A stretch of 64,000 nucleotides of DNA from Enoplolaimus lenunculus (lineage: Eukaryota; Nematoda; Enoplea; Enoplida; Thoracostomopsidae). The stretch's first letter is position 1, and each line of letters starts with the position of its first letter. The stretch is taken from contig JASANG010003403.1 of NCBI GenBank assembly GCA_030248215.1, positions 186,001-250,000 of the forward strand, given 5' to 3'. Below are positions 53,695 to 64,000 of this stretch, piece after piece. The position numbers and the translations under genes are program-made. The notes beneath the pieces were generated by a model, which saw only the letters and a list, made by a program, of their open reading frames with translations, ran no database searches and was not told the origin of the DNA.

Positions 53695-54112
53695 TGCAAC
53701 CGGAGGTGAAAAATATCGGAGCCGGAGGTCTACGCTACGTGCCGGAGCCGGAGGTAAGGCGAAATTAGGTAGTAAAAATGACGGTTAATTTGTTAATTTT
53801 AACCAATATCGGCAATACGTTGTTAAGTAGTTTGGTTTTATGTTACTTTTCTGCGAATTTCGGGAATTCTTTTCTGAAAATTGGGACAAAAGTTAAAGCG
53901 AAATGCGCTAAACAGATAAGTTTTGCAATATTATGCAAAATTTCACTACCGAAACTGCCGAAAACAACTCAAAACGTATTGCACATATTGGCTAACATTG
54001 ACTAACCATCATTTTTACAACCTAATTTCGCCTCACCTTCGGCTCCGGTTTTGGCTCCGGCAAGTTTCAGCAACCTCGGGCTTCGGTATTTTTCACCTCG
54101 GGTTGCACCCGT
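53695..54112. mobile_element. CAGGGTGCAACC-ended element, second subfamily
   Basis: Starts CAGGGTGCAACCGGAGGTG and ends CACCTCGGGTTGCACCCG. Near both ends are CGGAGCCGGAGGT or its complement. The interior differs from the 27442 and 39184 elements. Related GGCTCCGGCAAGTTTC words recur at 54470-54520. No clear 8-bp duplication. Confidence 0.6.
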
Positions 54113-54536
54113 CTAGCAAACATTCATTCTCCATCAACATTGGCCACTATCTGTAATTTTGGAATATGTGACTGACTGCGGCGAAGAAGATATGTTTGCT
54201 ACAGGGCACAACTTAAGGTCTGCCTCTGACTCGGGTAGAAATTTTGCCGGATGTTCCGGCTATTTCCGTAGTAAACTTTTGCATAATTTTGCAAAATTTA
54301 TCTGTTTACCGAGTTTCGTTTTACTTTAGTCACAATTTTCAGGAACGAATTTTCTGAAATTTTGCACAGAATTAGCGTAAAAGCAAACAACTTTACAACA
54401 TATTGCAAATATTGGCTAAAATTAACTAATTAACCAAAATTTTTACTACCTAATTTCGCCACACCTTCGGCTCCGGCAAGTTTCGTTGGCCTAACGCTCG
54501 GGTATTTTTCACCTCCGAACTCATGTAACATCAGGG

Positions 54537-54660
54537 GCGGAACGTTTTTTATGGGACTAGAAAATATTAAGCTTAAGCTTTAGACTAATTTTTTTGCGTG
54601 GCTTAGGCTTAGGAATGTTCCGATTCTTACGCTTAGGCTTTGCTTAGGAATATGGGTATT
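54537..54660. repeat. GCTTAG-rich repeat
   Basis: Starts CAGGGGCGGAACG and contains TAAGCTTAAGCTTTAGAC and GGCTTAGGCTTAGGAATG. Same family as 2929-3097. The right end is unclear. Confidence 0.55.
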
Positions 54661-55389
54661 ATATCAATTATCGACAGTTAAGTCAGGGAAAACGATTATA
54701 CATATTCATAAATGATGCAGAATTTTGGAACAACATATCACAACAAAGTTGGCCTAAAAGTAAAATGTGGAAATTCAAAGGATTAATGTTACAACCGCGT
54801 CTCAGTTTTAAGATCAGCTCTACAACCGTATTGTAAGTAGGTGGCTGTACCACTCTCAAACGATATTTCAAACTAAAAACTAGAATATAAACTAAAATCA
54901 AACCCAAAACCACTTAATTAGGCTTATGAGTTGCTTTACGGCGTAAAAGTGCAAAATCGAGTCTGGCGGCTCTGCTGCAATGTTGGTCTTACCTGGGTCA
55001 TTGCGTGGCCGTTATATAAATGTGTAGGTATTACAGCTGGCTTTATTTGTTAACCACATAGCTAAGTAGGCTATGTCAGTACCCAATGTTTGTCTTAGTT
55101 GTTGAGTTTTTTTGTTGTAATGGATGTCTCGATCTGTATTGAGCAGCTTGCGGAAACCCAATTTTGGGTGTCGACCGGCATGCAAATGAGATAGATACAT
55201 TCAGGGGGTAGCCAGGACTGTTATCAGTACCAGATCAGTTGAACTTTCAATTTGCGGCGCATACTTTCGACCTTGTTTTTGCATACTGCTGCTTACATAG
55301 TTTTACGGAGTGTTTGGAGTTTATTGTTTCGGTTATAGAAGACAGAACTAGTCGGAATCTTAACCCTTTCTCACATGAATATTTTCTAT

Positions 55390-55475
55390 TTCCCCTGAGA
55401 CATACTTTTATGCTAGGATTCGAACTCCAGTGACTGGAGTGGGAGGCGTATACCATCACCACTCAGCTATAGGAG
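55390..55475 (-). other. tRNA-like sequence, degenerate
   Basis: The minus strand reads GCTCCTATAGCTGAGTGGTG and later GGAGTTCGAATCC, giving A-box and B-box matches, with a CTCCCAC loop in the anticodon position. The acceptor stem does not close. Next to it, at about 55588-55607, is a perfect palindrome, GAGTTGCCTATAGGCAACTC. Confidence 0.4.
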
Positions 55476-55904
55476 CTTGACGCTCGAGTCCGAGGGGGCT
55501 CTCACGTCTTGTGGTGATTTAGTACTATGTAAACGTGTTGCAATTGTTAAACACGGTGCGATATATTATTTAACGTATATACACTGCGCTGAGTTGCCTA
55601 TAGGCAACTCAATGTGAGAAGAGGTTAAGGTTGCCACGGTGGCTGAAATGTGAAGGAAAGCACTAGTTGTATTTGAGGCTGCTAATTGCTTCGGAAATTT
55701 GCACAGTATTTTATATACTGCATCCTGTGCAATAACTGGGGAAATCTTTAGAAATCAGGAGTTTTGGGGAAAGTTTAGTGATTCTAACGGGGTTAGTCTC
55801 ACTGTTTTTGCTGAAGCCATTTTAACGGGGTGTTTGGCAAGAAATTGGTGTAATTCTAACTGGGTTAGGGTTACACGGTTTTCCGGGGGCTTGCAGAAAT
55901 GTTG

Positions 55905-56510
55905 GTAATTTGTGAGCCTGTGCCTAGATTAAGCAGAAATTAGGCACGTCTCACAGGATTTCGGATGAAGCTACAACAACTAGGACATTTAACCTGCGTC
56001 GTAATTGTGTTATATTAATAACTGGTATCATATCGGTATTGGGGTGGGCAGTAAACATTTATACGGCCGCGTCATTGCATCGGAGCGATAGCGAAACATC
56101 GGGATAAAACTAAACTATGTGGTGATTTGGGGCCTTAAACCTTAGTAAATCACCAACTTCAAACACGTATACGCGAATGCTTTAATGAATGTACGGTTTT
56201 CTTTGGGACTTTTAGAAATATTGGTATTTTGTGAACCGGCGGCTAGATTAGATAGAATTTAGGCACGTCTCACACGATTTCGGATCAGGCTACAACAATT
56301 TAGGACATTTAACCTGTATCGTAATTGTGTTGTATTAATAACTGGTGTCTTATATCGGTATTGGGGTGGGCAGAAAACATTTATACGGCCGCGTCACAGA
56401 ATAGAAGCGAGAAGCGTATTGGGACAGAACTAAACTAAGTGATGATTTGGGGCCTTAAAACTAGTAAATCATCAACTTCTCACACATATACGCGAATGTC
56501 TTTAATCACA
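55905..56510. repeat. Direct duplication of about 305 bp
   Basis: Two successive copies share the words AGGCACGTCTCACA, CATTTATACGGCCGCGTC, GGTGGGCAG and GATTTGGGGCCTTAAA in the same order, ending near CGTATACGCGAATG and ATATACGCGAATG. Confidence 0.75.
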
Positions 56511-56768
56511 TATATATTTATATACACATGTTTTTATAGCCTGTACATAGGGTCGCAAAAGATATGAAGTACAAGATACAACTTGTTTTCTACTATTTTT
56601 ATTTTTGCCTATTTTATGTAAGCAAAAGATAGAGCGGCTTAATCCGCTACATGAAAAATAGAACGCTTGTTGTTGCAATATTTTAAAATGCTATTTGCGA
56701 ACTCTTTGGATGGTCTACAAATATTAACAAAATTTTACACAAAAAATTCAAATCCATATACATACATA

Positions 56769-56774
56769 TTTATT
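56769..56774 (-). terminator. Poly(A) signal AATAAA for the 56.8-60.3 kb gene
   Basis: AATAAA on the minus strand, 43 bp downstream of the stop codon at 56817-56819. A typical position for cleavage and polyadenylation. Confidence 0.6.
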
Positions 56775-56816
56775 CACTACAAAATTCACACCGCTTGTCA
56801 TAAATCCGCAAACATT

Positions 56817-59800
56817 TCAAACAGATCTTGTTCTTTGCCGTGTTCGTATCCCAATATCTCCATTCAACACAACCCATCCTGGACTGCTGTTAAATGGCGA
56901 ACCCTGAAGTAATCTTTGAGACCCGAAAGGCATTTCCCAGTCGTCGAAGCTGCCCAACGAATTCAAACTGTCACAATTGCAAATTCCATTCAAAGGCCCA
57001 GGCTTTTCATCCAGTTGACAAGGTCCAATACGCTCTTGTTCATCTTCAATTCGAAGCGTAACCCCACTGCCATAATGCGAAAACAGCACACCACATTCAC
57101 TGCTTGCGTAGTCAGCCAAAGAATAATTTGACGTAGATACGCTGAAACAAACTGCAAAACTACAATATAACGAGCGAACACGGACAACCATCACTCGGAA
57201 AACGAAATCCAACTAACTTCAAAGGCCAGTTTTGCACAATACTTCGTTGCAATAACTTCGTATACAATAATAAAAGTCGTTAGAATTTTAAATTTTACAA
57301 AACTGCGTCATGTTTTTTTACATTATGCATTGCTTTCACAAATTTTGGATTAATGCGATCATGTTTTGCTATGTGGGCATACTGATACTTTCTAAGGTTA
57401 CTTATTTGTTTAAGTGTATAAAATGTGAAAGCGTTACGCAAAACAAACCACATAGTCATTAGTGGGAAACCGGACGTGAAAAATACTAGAGCCAAAGATC
57501 ACCAAAATTTGGTGGTAGCGCGAGGTCGACAAAACGAATTATTAGGTATATACTAAATCAAAAATTTACAGTGTCGTAAAAATTATTTTTTGAACATGAC
57601 ATTTCAGAAATTCGCCTAAATTCGAAAACAATAAAATTGTTCCAGAGTGGCCAAAAAATACAGTCAACGACAACCCAACATTGATAAGATACAAAAATTT
57701 CACTACAAAAAATGCTCAAATCTCATGCAAAAATAAATCACCATACCTGGAATGCATAGTAGTTTCAACCGTGACCCGATGTGAGCCTGTACCGCTCCCT
57801 TCAATACCCATTTCAACAGAATCAATGTCCTGCCGACCGCCGTCTGCCGCCCACGCCGCGTCCCACATTTCGCGGAACCGTCTTGTATTAACATCCCCAG
57901 CTTCAATCATTTCCGCAATCTTTCTTCCGAGCCTTGAAATCGCTTCAAAACTCGGTAAATTTCGCACAACACACGGCCATCCAATTCGTAATCCATAGCT
58001 TTGTCCTCCTGGATCACCTTGTGCACCAATTGCGACCAAATTATTATCAGTTGCCGATCCGCCTAACGGTACATTTCGATAAACCCAATCAGAAATCTTT
58101 CCACCAGCAACTGGTTCAAAGCCGCTGTCAAGCGGTGGAAGCCACCGGGAGGTTGTGGTACTTTCTGACAGTCCGGTTTCGGCCATCCCGCCACTGACCT
58201 TAGCGGCCCTTCCACGTGACGCGATTGAAGCTGCGATCTGGTTTCGGTTTCATTTTCGGCATTGTTTAATTCCAGTTGCACCCTGTATGTGATATCAAAA
58301 TACAAAGCATATACTAAAATAACAATGCCACACTCGAAATTAACCTTCGAACAGAACACCAACATTACTCCAAAAGCGTTAATTTTCACAGAAATAGACG
58401 TCTGAAATGCCAAAACATGTACTCCGACAGGTAATTTATCTAATTTTTAAAATCAATTCATTCGCAACTCCACTCACCTGCATCTTTTGGATTGCGAGCA
58501 ATTTTTGTTCCAAAATAAATGATTCCATTCGGACAATACGCACGCCGAACGGCTGACTCGATTCCTGTTGTAATGCCGTCCATAGCGGCGCCTGCAGCAA
58601 TTCCTGCCGCAACAGCGCCAGGCGGTCCAGGCAGAAGTCCGCCGGCAACACCGCCACCAACAACAGCCGTTGTCCTGGACGCGAGTTTCATCGCTCAATC
58701 GCCGCCTTCACGATCTCGACATGCGTAGTGGATACCTGGAGATAAATCAAGAAAGTAGACGGATAGTAAAAATACCTGTTTAGCATCATGCCAATAATAA
58801 TTAGTTAATTGTCTTGGGTGTTTGCGGATTGTATACGCAAGTTTTATAAGGCAGCCAAAAAGATCGTGACTTGTATAATCTAGCAGGTTATTCAAAAGCC
58901 CATTGAAGCGCTTTTTACTCGTTTCTGCAGAAATTTCGGGAGCGCGTACATCCCCAACCGCCTTAAGGCTGCGCTTTACTTTTGTTGACGTCGGCGCCGT
59001 CCGTCACCCGTCCGGCACCGTCCGTTACTCGTACATGGCCGTCCGTCACTGTCCATCGCCCGTTACCGTGCGGCGTTGTCGGTCCCCGTCCGGCGCCGTC
59101 CGTCACTATACAGCATCATACTTGTGTAATTTGTGTACGGTAACGCACGGTGATGGACGGCGCCGTACGGGTCACGGAAGGCGCCGTACGGGTGATGGAC
59201 GGCGCCAGACAGTGCCGCACGACGAGTATAGTGCCACCCATAAAAAATTACGCTAAAATATATCGGCTCTCGTACAAATTTCACCACGTTTATGTACCAG
59301 TTGGATTTAGGCAAGAGTGGCCCGGGCTTTCCAAATTTTTTACCCAAGCACATCCCATTTACGTTACACTATAATTTATTAGAGTTGCATCCCAGTAAGG
59401 CATTCCGGTTATTCTAGGTATTTTTGCAGAAAAATTCCGGATCCGGGCGCCGGGTTTTGGCTTTGAGAAATTCCGGGTCCGGGTTTTGGCGTTGAAAAAT
59501 TCCGGGTCCGGGCTTTATAAGAAAACATTCCAGGTCCTAGTAGATATTGCAAAAAAAATCCGGACAAAATTCCCGCACTAAAATGATTTATTACAATTAC
59601 CCAAATAATCGCTTTCCAAATTATATTTTGTACCGGAATTCAACAAAATTGCGTTGATTCTCGCTCGCTTCTCTCGAGAGGTTGCTTTCAACTAGTGATT
59701 ATCTGGCTTACGGTTCAAATAAGCCTACATATTATCTGCTATTTTATATAATAGAACACTCAGATTTGATTGTGTGGACAGACGCAATACCGTAAACTAA

Positions 59801-60275
59801 TTTGCGTTGGTTTTACATCATTGTTGTTTTCTCTGAGCATTGCACAAGTTATTGAATAACTCGCTGGTACAATACACATCCGAATGAATAACTCGCTGGT
59901 ACACCGTAAAGATTTTGAGAGAGTAACAATCCTAATCCTAGACTTCCCAATCGTGCCCTTGCCTACCACTAACTGACACCAAATGATATCACTCAACCAA
60001 AAATCCGTCCTCCGAACATTAATCCACTTACTCCCTTTGACGTGTCCCACCACTGGGATACTATCAACAAAGCTACTCAACTCCTGAACGAATTCCAACT
60101 GAGTTGCAAGCGCCGCTTTATTATCGCCACAACTTGCTTCAACTGCCGACCGAATCTGCGATACAATAGGGCATCGGCGTGAAAAATTCTCTTGAGTCAC
60201 TCGAGCGCCTTCACAGTCACGACAGACGAACTGAATGAATGATTTCAACTGAGACGCAACCGGAATTGAATCCAT
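56817..60275 (-). CDS. Unrecognised four-exon gene, in-frame TGA in exon 2
   Basis: I do not recognise the family. Exons (minus): 60275-60032, 58735-58478, 58230-57747, 57141-56817; phases agree and give 436 codons. Exon 2 contains an in-frame TGA at 58697-58695 (codon 95). The protein carries an internal repeat: residues 2-23 (DSIPVASQLKSFIQFVCRDC) and 71-93 (DSIPVVGHVKG / SIHYACRDREGG). The second copy spans the exon 1-2 junction, which supports that splice. A Gly/Ala-rich hydrophobic stretch follows (GGGVAGGLLPGPPGAVAAGI), then GITTGIESAVRRAYCPNG. Exon 3 has ISDWVYRNVPLGGSATDNNL and a Gly-rich GAQGDPGGQSYGLRIGW. The exon 3 acceptor (CGCAG|CT) is weak and chosen by phase; the other sites are good. 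The stop could be a real null allele, an assembly error or recoding. Confidence 0.7.
58985..59225. repeat. GC-rich minisatellite with inverted halves
   Basis: The left half repeats CCGTCCGTCAC and GCGCCGTCCGTC words; the right half carries their complements (GTGATGGACGGCGCCGTAC and similar). The two halves could fold into a long hairpin about a centre near 59125. It lies within intron 1 of the unrecognised gene. Its GC content contrasts strongly with the surroundings. Confidence 0.75.
59390..59560. repeat. Short CCGGGTCCGGGTTTTGG-type repeat
   Basis: Three or four successive AATTCCGGGTCCGGG units with TTTTGGC linkers. They resemble the inner ends of CCGGAA-rich hAT elements elsewhere in the window. 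Confidence 0.5.
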
Positions 60276-63200
60276 GTTCAGAACTCCAACCGTAGAGATA
60301 AACCAACAGCGGTAAGTTTAAAGCAAATTGACTATACCAACAGATTGCTGTGTTATGAAGCAACACATTGCTAAAACTTTTGTTCGTTTCTATTATATAT
60401 AGAAAATTCTCGATTGGAATACAAAATAAGAACTCTCAATACTTAGTTAAATTAAATGCCTTATTCGCAACTAAACGCACGACCTGTCGTAAATAAGTGG
60501 CCGGTTTTAGAAAATACGTGATCAAGCTATCAAAATATAAATTTACAGAAAAGTAGTAGAGAATGAATAAAACTAATACGCTACAGCTTAAACTGATGGC
60601 TTACAAACTGAAGTAACCTTTCTTCAAGGGGTCGCTTACGGAAAACAATCATATCGAAAGTTGGTGCCCCTACACACCAGGGTACAAAAGGATAACCGAG
60701 TCCGGCAAAAAATCTACGTCCGGCTCCGGTATTGTACATTGCCAGGAAAAGTTTACCATGACCCTATATTGTACTATTGTAACAAGATCCACAGTAAATT
60801 CGCTGTAAATTTTGTAAAAATAAATACTTAATCAGTGTGATTAAGGTTAATTTTCTACTGAAATATGTAATTAAATGTCCAGCTCGGGCAACTGCCGGAC
60901 CCAAACATTGAAGTATCCGACTCCGGATCCGGTATTTGTAAGCTTGACATTCGTGTTCGATGGGGCTCTCGCGTCTTGTGTAGATTCAATACCTACAGCG
61001 CAAACGTGCAATAATTATTAAACATATAACACTGTGACTGTTTCGGCTATACAGTTTACGCTTAGTTGCTCATAGTATTACGCTGTTGCGCATTAGTTCA
61101 GTTGTTCAATTTCTAAGCACAGTTATATCTTAAAACTTGAAAATGTTTGCTAGTAAACCCCATGACAGGTTCAAACTAGGATTTATAGGCTACATTTGCA
61201 TAACTTGATTTTAAAAACTGCCTATTTGTTTGTGAATATCTGCTTAATGATTAAGTTGTTTTGTTACAGAAACGTTGCCTGGATACGACTTCGAATGTAC
61301 AACTTGTTTAATAAAACACATAGCTCTCATAGCCGTTGCCAAACGCCCTAAATCAAACTGAATTCGCAACTAACTTTCGTTTAGTGTGTCTGGGACATCA
61401 CGGAAGGCGGAAGTTAAAAGATTTAAACCCCACCCCCGCCTCCAAATAATAATTATTTTCAAACACTACTTCATTCGATGATAGTTCTATCGAGACTCAT
61501 CGAAAGTAATTTTTATTTTTGGTTTTTCAATTAGGTACCCTTTATTTTACTAATAACGGATTTACGTAGTCTGATTTATAAATATACAATCATTTCTATT
61601 AGTGTATATTTTGACATATTCCGCCAGACGCCCCACAGTTTTAACTGATAGGTACGGGAAAACTAGCCATACCTTACCCAGCAGCGCCATTGACCCAGTT
61701 CAGCGCCGCCACCCGTAAAAATTTATCTGTACCCAATTATCTATAATCAGGGTGTAAACGGCGCGGAAAAGGATAATGATTCAAATAACACATACAGCAA
61801 ACTGATTCCGATCAATAAAAGTCTGTATTCCTAATTAGTTATTTGAGTCCGTTACCGGACAGAGTCCAAAAATCCTAAAGTCCAGAAATGAGAGTAAAGG
61901 AGAATAGCCTATATTGCTCAAATATGTGACATACCAACGAACAGAAATGCTTTGGAGCAAGTCAGTTCTGCTCAAACGAATGAATAGTCTTGTGTTGGGT
62001 CAAATTAACATGTGGCGAATTAAAAATAAATAACAGTCCGTAACCAAATAACAGAGAGGGTACTTAAGTGAAAGGCAAAAATACCAGCTCCCCTCAATAT
62101 TCGTTCACTATAGTGGAAATGTTATTTTTCATCTCAAACTGAACAATTGTAGCGTATCTCGATAGAAAAATTGAGTTAATTTTAAACTAATTATAAAGCA
62201 TAAAAACTAAGTGCCAGTATTTTTTAAACAAAACGAACTGAATGTAGCGTACACTACTACGCGCACAAGTTTACAGTGGTAAAAGGTATTTGCCTGAGTC
62301 TAAACTCCATTTGCCTGTAATATGGATCTGCTCTAACATTTATTTTCGCAAACATCGCACTCAAAACGTTTAAAAAATAATTTTATTCCAGTAAAAAAAT
62401 CTCAGTATTAAAATAATACACATATAACAAACAACGGCTTGGAACTGGGTATATGAAAGTTTCTTAAGTTACTAAACAGATACAAATCGCTTACATCATC
62501 GCCTTTTTGATAAAACACAATTAAGTATCTTAGAAGACTACATTTACTGGTCATTTTACACCAGTTAATAAAAAAACAATTTTCACAATAGTTAGATTCA
62601 GCAGAGCAGCGACTTAACAAAAAATATTCAATCGTACCGCAGTGATTTAGAAACCCAGCTACTGATACTTGATTGCAATAGCCAGGATTTAGCCGTTCTG
62701 ATGTTGCCAATACTTACTAGAAAATCAAAATCTAACAATTTATATTACTATTAGCTACACTTGAGCCTCACCAACAATTATTTCCTTTTCACAAAATCAC
62801 ATTAATTTCATTTTCTGTCAAAAATTACTTTCACTTTTCGTACAGCAACACTGATACAATTTTAAGCCACAGCTATGCCATTTCACTTTAAATTCCACTA
62901 TCCAATAAACTTCGAAATATCGGCCAATGTATAAAACAGGGCCGTAACAGTATAATAAGCATTTTCCAAAGCTTAAGCCTAAGCTAATCTTAAGCCTACA
63001 CCTAAGCATAAGCAAAAACGTTAGTTCAAATCTTAAGCTTAACCTATGGCCATCCCGCGCAAAAACGATCCGCCCCTAATCTATACACGGAACGAAATAT
63101 CCAAGTTCTCCGCATGCTGCTGTTTTTGCTCGCTCAAAGCACGCGATTCGTGCACAATTACAGCAAGTTTGACACCCTGTAATAAACATACACGTTCAAC

Positions 63201-63355
63201 ATTATTTACATGAAGCTAGCATTTCATTAGACCAGGCCACACCACCCTCGAAGAACCAAATCAGCTTAAACGATTGTCTTAAGTCTACGACTATGTGCCT
63301 TTGTTCGGGACTTTGCCCTACGTCTCGGTGCTTTTTTATGCTCGCTACCGCTTAC
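60276..63355. other. Repeat-bearing region between the two unrecognised right-hand genes
   Basis: Contains a relative of the 6185-6655 repeat (about 61750-62110), a relative of the 55.4 kb GGGGCTCTCGCGTCTTGTG block (near 60962), and a GCTTAG repeat (62937-63076). The minus frame 62710-62408 is Cys-rich but I cannot support it as an exon. Further exons of the right-edge gene may be hidden here. Confidence 0.45.
62937..63076. repeat. GCTTAG-rich repeat, inverted copy
   Basis: Begins CAGGGCCGTAACAGTATAAT, contains TTAAGCCTAAGC, CACCTAAGCATAAGC and TCTTAAGCTTAACC words, and ends CGATCCGCCCCTA. Same family as 2929-3097. Confidence 0.6.
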
Positions 63356-63992
63356 CTGATTATAAGCTGCTTGTACAAATCCACGATTAGCAGTCAGCGT
63401 TATTGCATTATATGTTTCACCGGACCCAAATATCACCTGAAATTATCAAATGCAACATTTTGAGATTTACCACAGCAGTGGCACATATCATCAGCTCGTA
63501 AATGTTTAAATGTTTTAAAAACATACGTGATGTAATTTCCATAACATATAGGATTTCAAATAGCAGTTGAAATCTCCGTCATAAACATAGTCATAATTAT
63601 AGAAATTTTAACACACTATTTTGAAATTTAGAAAAAAAAACAAAAATCGCTCTAAGAACAAATTAATTCAATTCACAGTCTTAAGCTGATTTACCTCACC
63701 ACCTACTGAAACTGTCAAAAAGAATGTATAAATTTTGACCCACGCTTCCAACTAACAGCCCACAACCTTTACACGTTAAAATAAAACGTCAAAAATAATA
63801 ACCTCACCCGAGATCTTTCTTTTATCTTTCCACCAATCCTTAACCTAGAACACTGTTCCGACATTGCATCTGGTACAGTTTCCACCGAATTAAGTAGCTC
63901 AACAGCGCGGCGTTTTTCGTTAGGTCCTCCAACAGTTGCAAGAATGCCGTTAAAGCTATCGTAGGCAGTCTGACAGCATATCAAACGACTAC
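63356..63992 (-). CDS. Two internal exons of an unrecognised gene (partial)
   Basis: Exon a, 63992-63808 (acceptor TTTCAG, donor CGG|GTGAGG), reads SRLICCQTAYDSFNGILATV, then GGPNEKRRAVELLNSVETVP and ends KIKERSR. Exon b, 63436-63356 (acceptor TTTCAG, donor CAG|GTAAGC), reads VIFGSGETYNAITLTANRGF and ends VQAAYNQ. Phases agree across the junction. Codon use and clean splice sites argue for a real gene, but I do not recognise the family. It may belong to the same transcription unit as the gene at 60275-56817, which lies downstream on the same strand, or to a neighbour. Both ends of the gene are missing. Confidence 0.65.
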
Positions 63993-64000
63993 CTGAAACA

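Larger units (their letters stand above)
49848..56768. other. Intergenic repeat-rich region between RRM2 and the 56.8-60.3 kb gene
   Basis: No host exon is supported. It holds GCTTAG repeats, an AACGGA-type element, a hAT remnant, the tandem SINE, a CAGGGTGCAACC element, a tRNA-like sequence and a direct duplication, listed separately. I found no clear AATAAA close to the RRM2 stop codon. Confidence 0.5.

Noticed and set aside
62408-62710. 100-codon Cys-rich minus-strand ORF
   Set aside because: No in-phase acceptor linking it to the exon at 63356 and no known motif. Could not be supported as an exon.

Overview
The window is metazoan nuclear DNA: AT-rich, with GT-AG (and one GC-AG) introns, animal-only gene families (Frizzled) and many transposons. 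The gene content suits an invertebrate, possibly a tunicate or other marine animal, but the phylum is inference only. There is no CRISPR array, operon or prokaryotic signal.

Host genes, left to right: (1) the 3' two exons of a Frizzled-family Wnt receptor (+, 2-2553, N-terminus off the window); (2) a complete ten-exon RNA lariat debranching enzyme gene, DBR1 (-, 28411-14036, 721 codons by my exon chain), with one GC-AG intron; (3) a complete ten-exon ribonucleotide reductase small subunit gene, RRM2/R2 (+, 30182-49847, 480 codons), head-to-head with DBR1 over a gap of about 1.8 kb; (4) an unrecognised four-exon gene (-, 60275-56817, 436 codons) with an in-frame TGA in exon 2; (5) two exons of another unrecognised gene at the right edge (-, 63992-63356). 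Exon chains were assembled by hand from family conservation plus splice sites, and every junction keeps phase.

Transposons fill the space between and inside genes. There is an apparently intact piggyBac element with TTAA ends (10638-13107). A Tx1/L1-like LINE copy (6685-10350) is 5'-truncated and carries a stop and a frameshift. An RNase H-type LINE of about 5.3 kb in RRM2 intron 7 (40056-45379) encodes a 2A-like recoding peptide upstream of its zinc fingers, and has a near-perfect 15-bp target duplication. Many short inverted-repeat elements are present, several with clear target duplications, along with hAT transposase remnants, a tRNA-derived SINE (three tandem units at 52.3-53.2 kb), a foldback palindrome of about 1.35 kb and several tandem arrays.

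The most interesting spot is RRM2 exon 4. One inverted-repeat element ends exactly at its 3' splice site and supplies the polypyrimidine tract, and a second starts 11 bp after its 5' splice site. DBR1 exons 4-6 lie between inverted hAT copies, an arrangement that could favour back-splicing.
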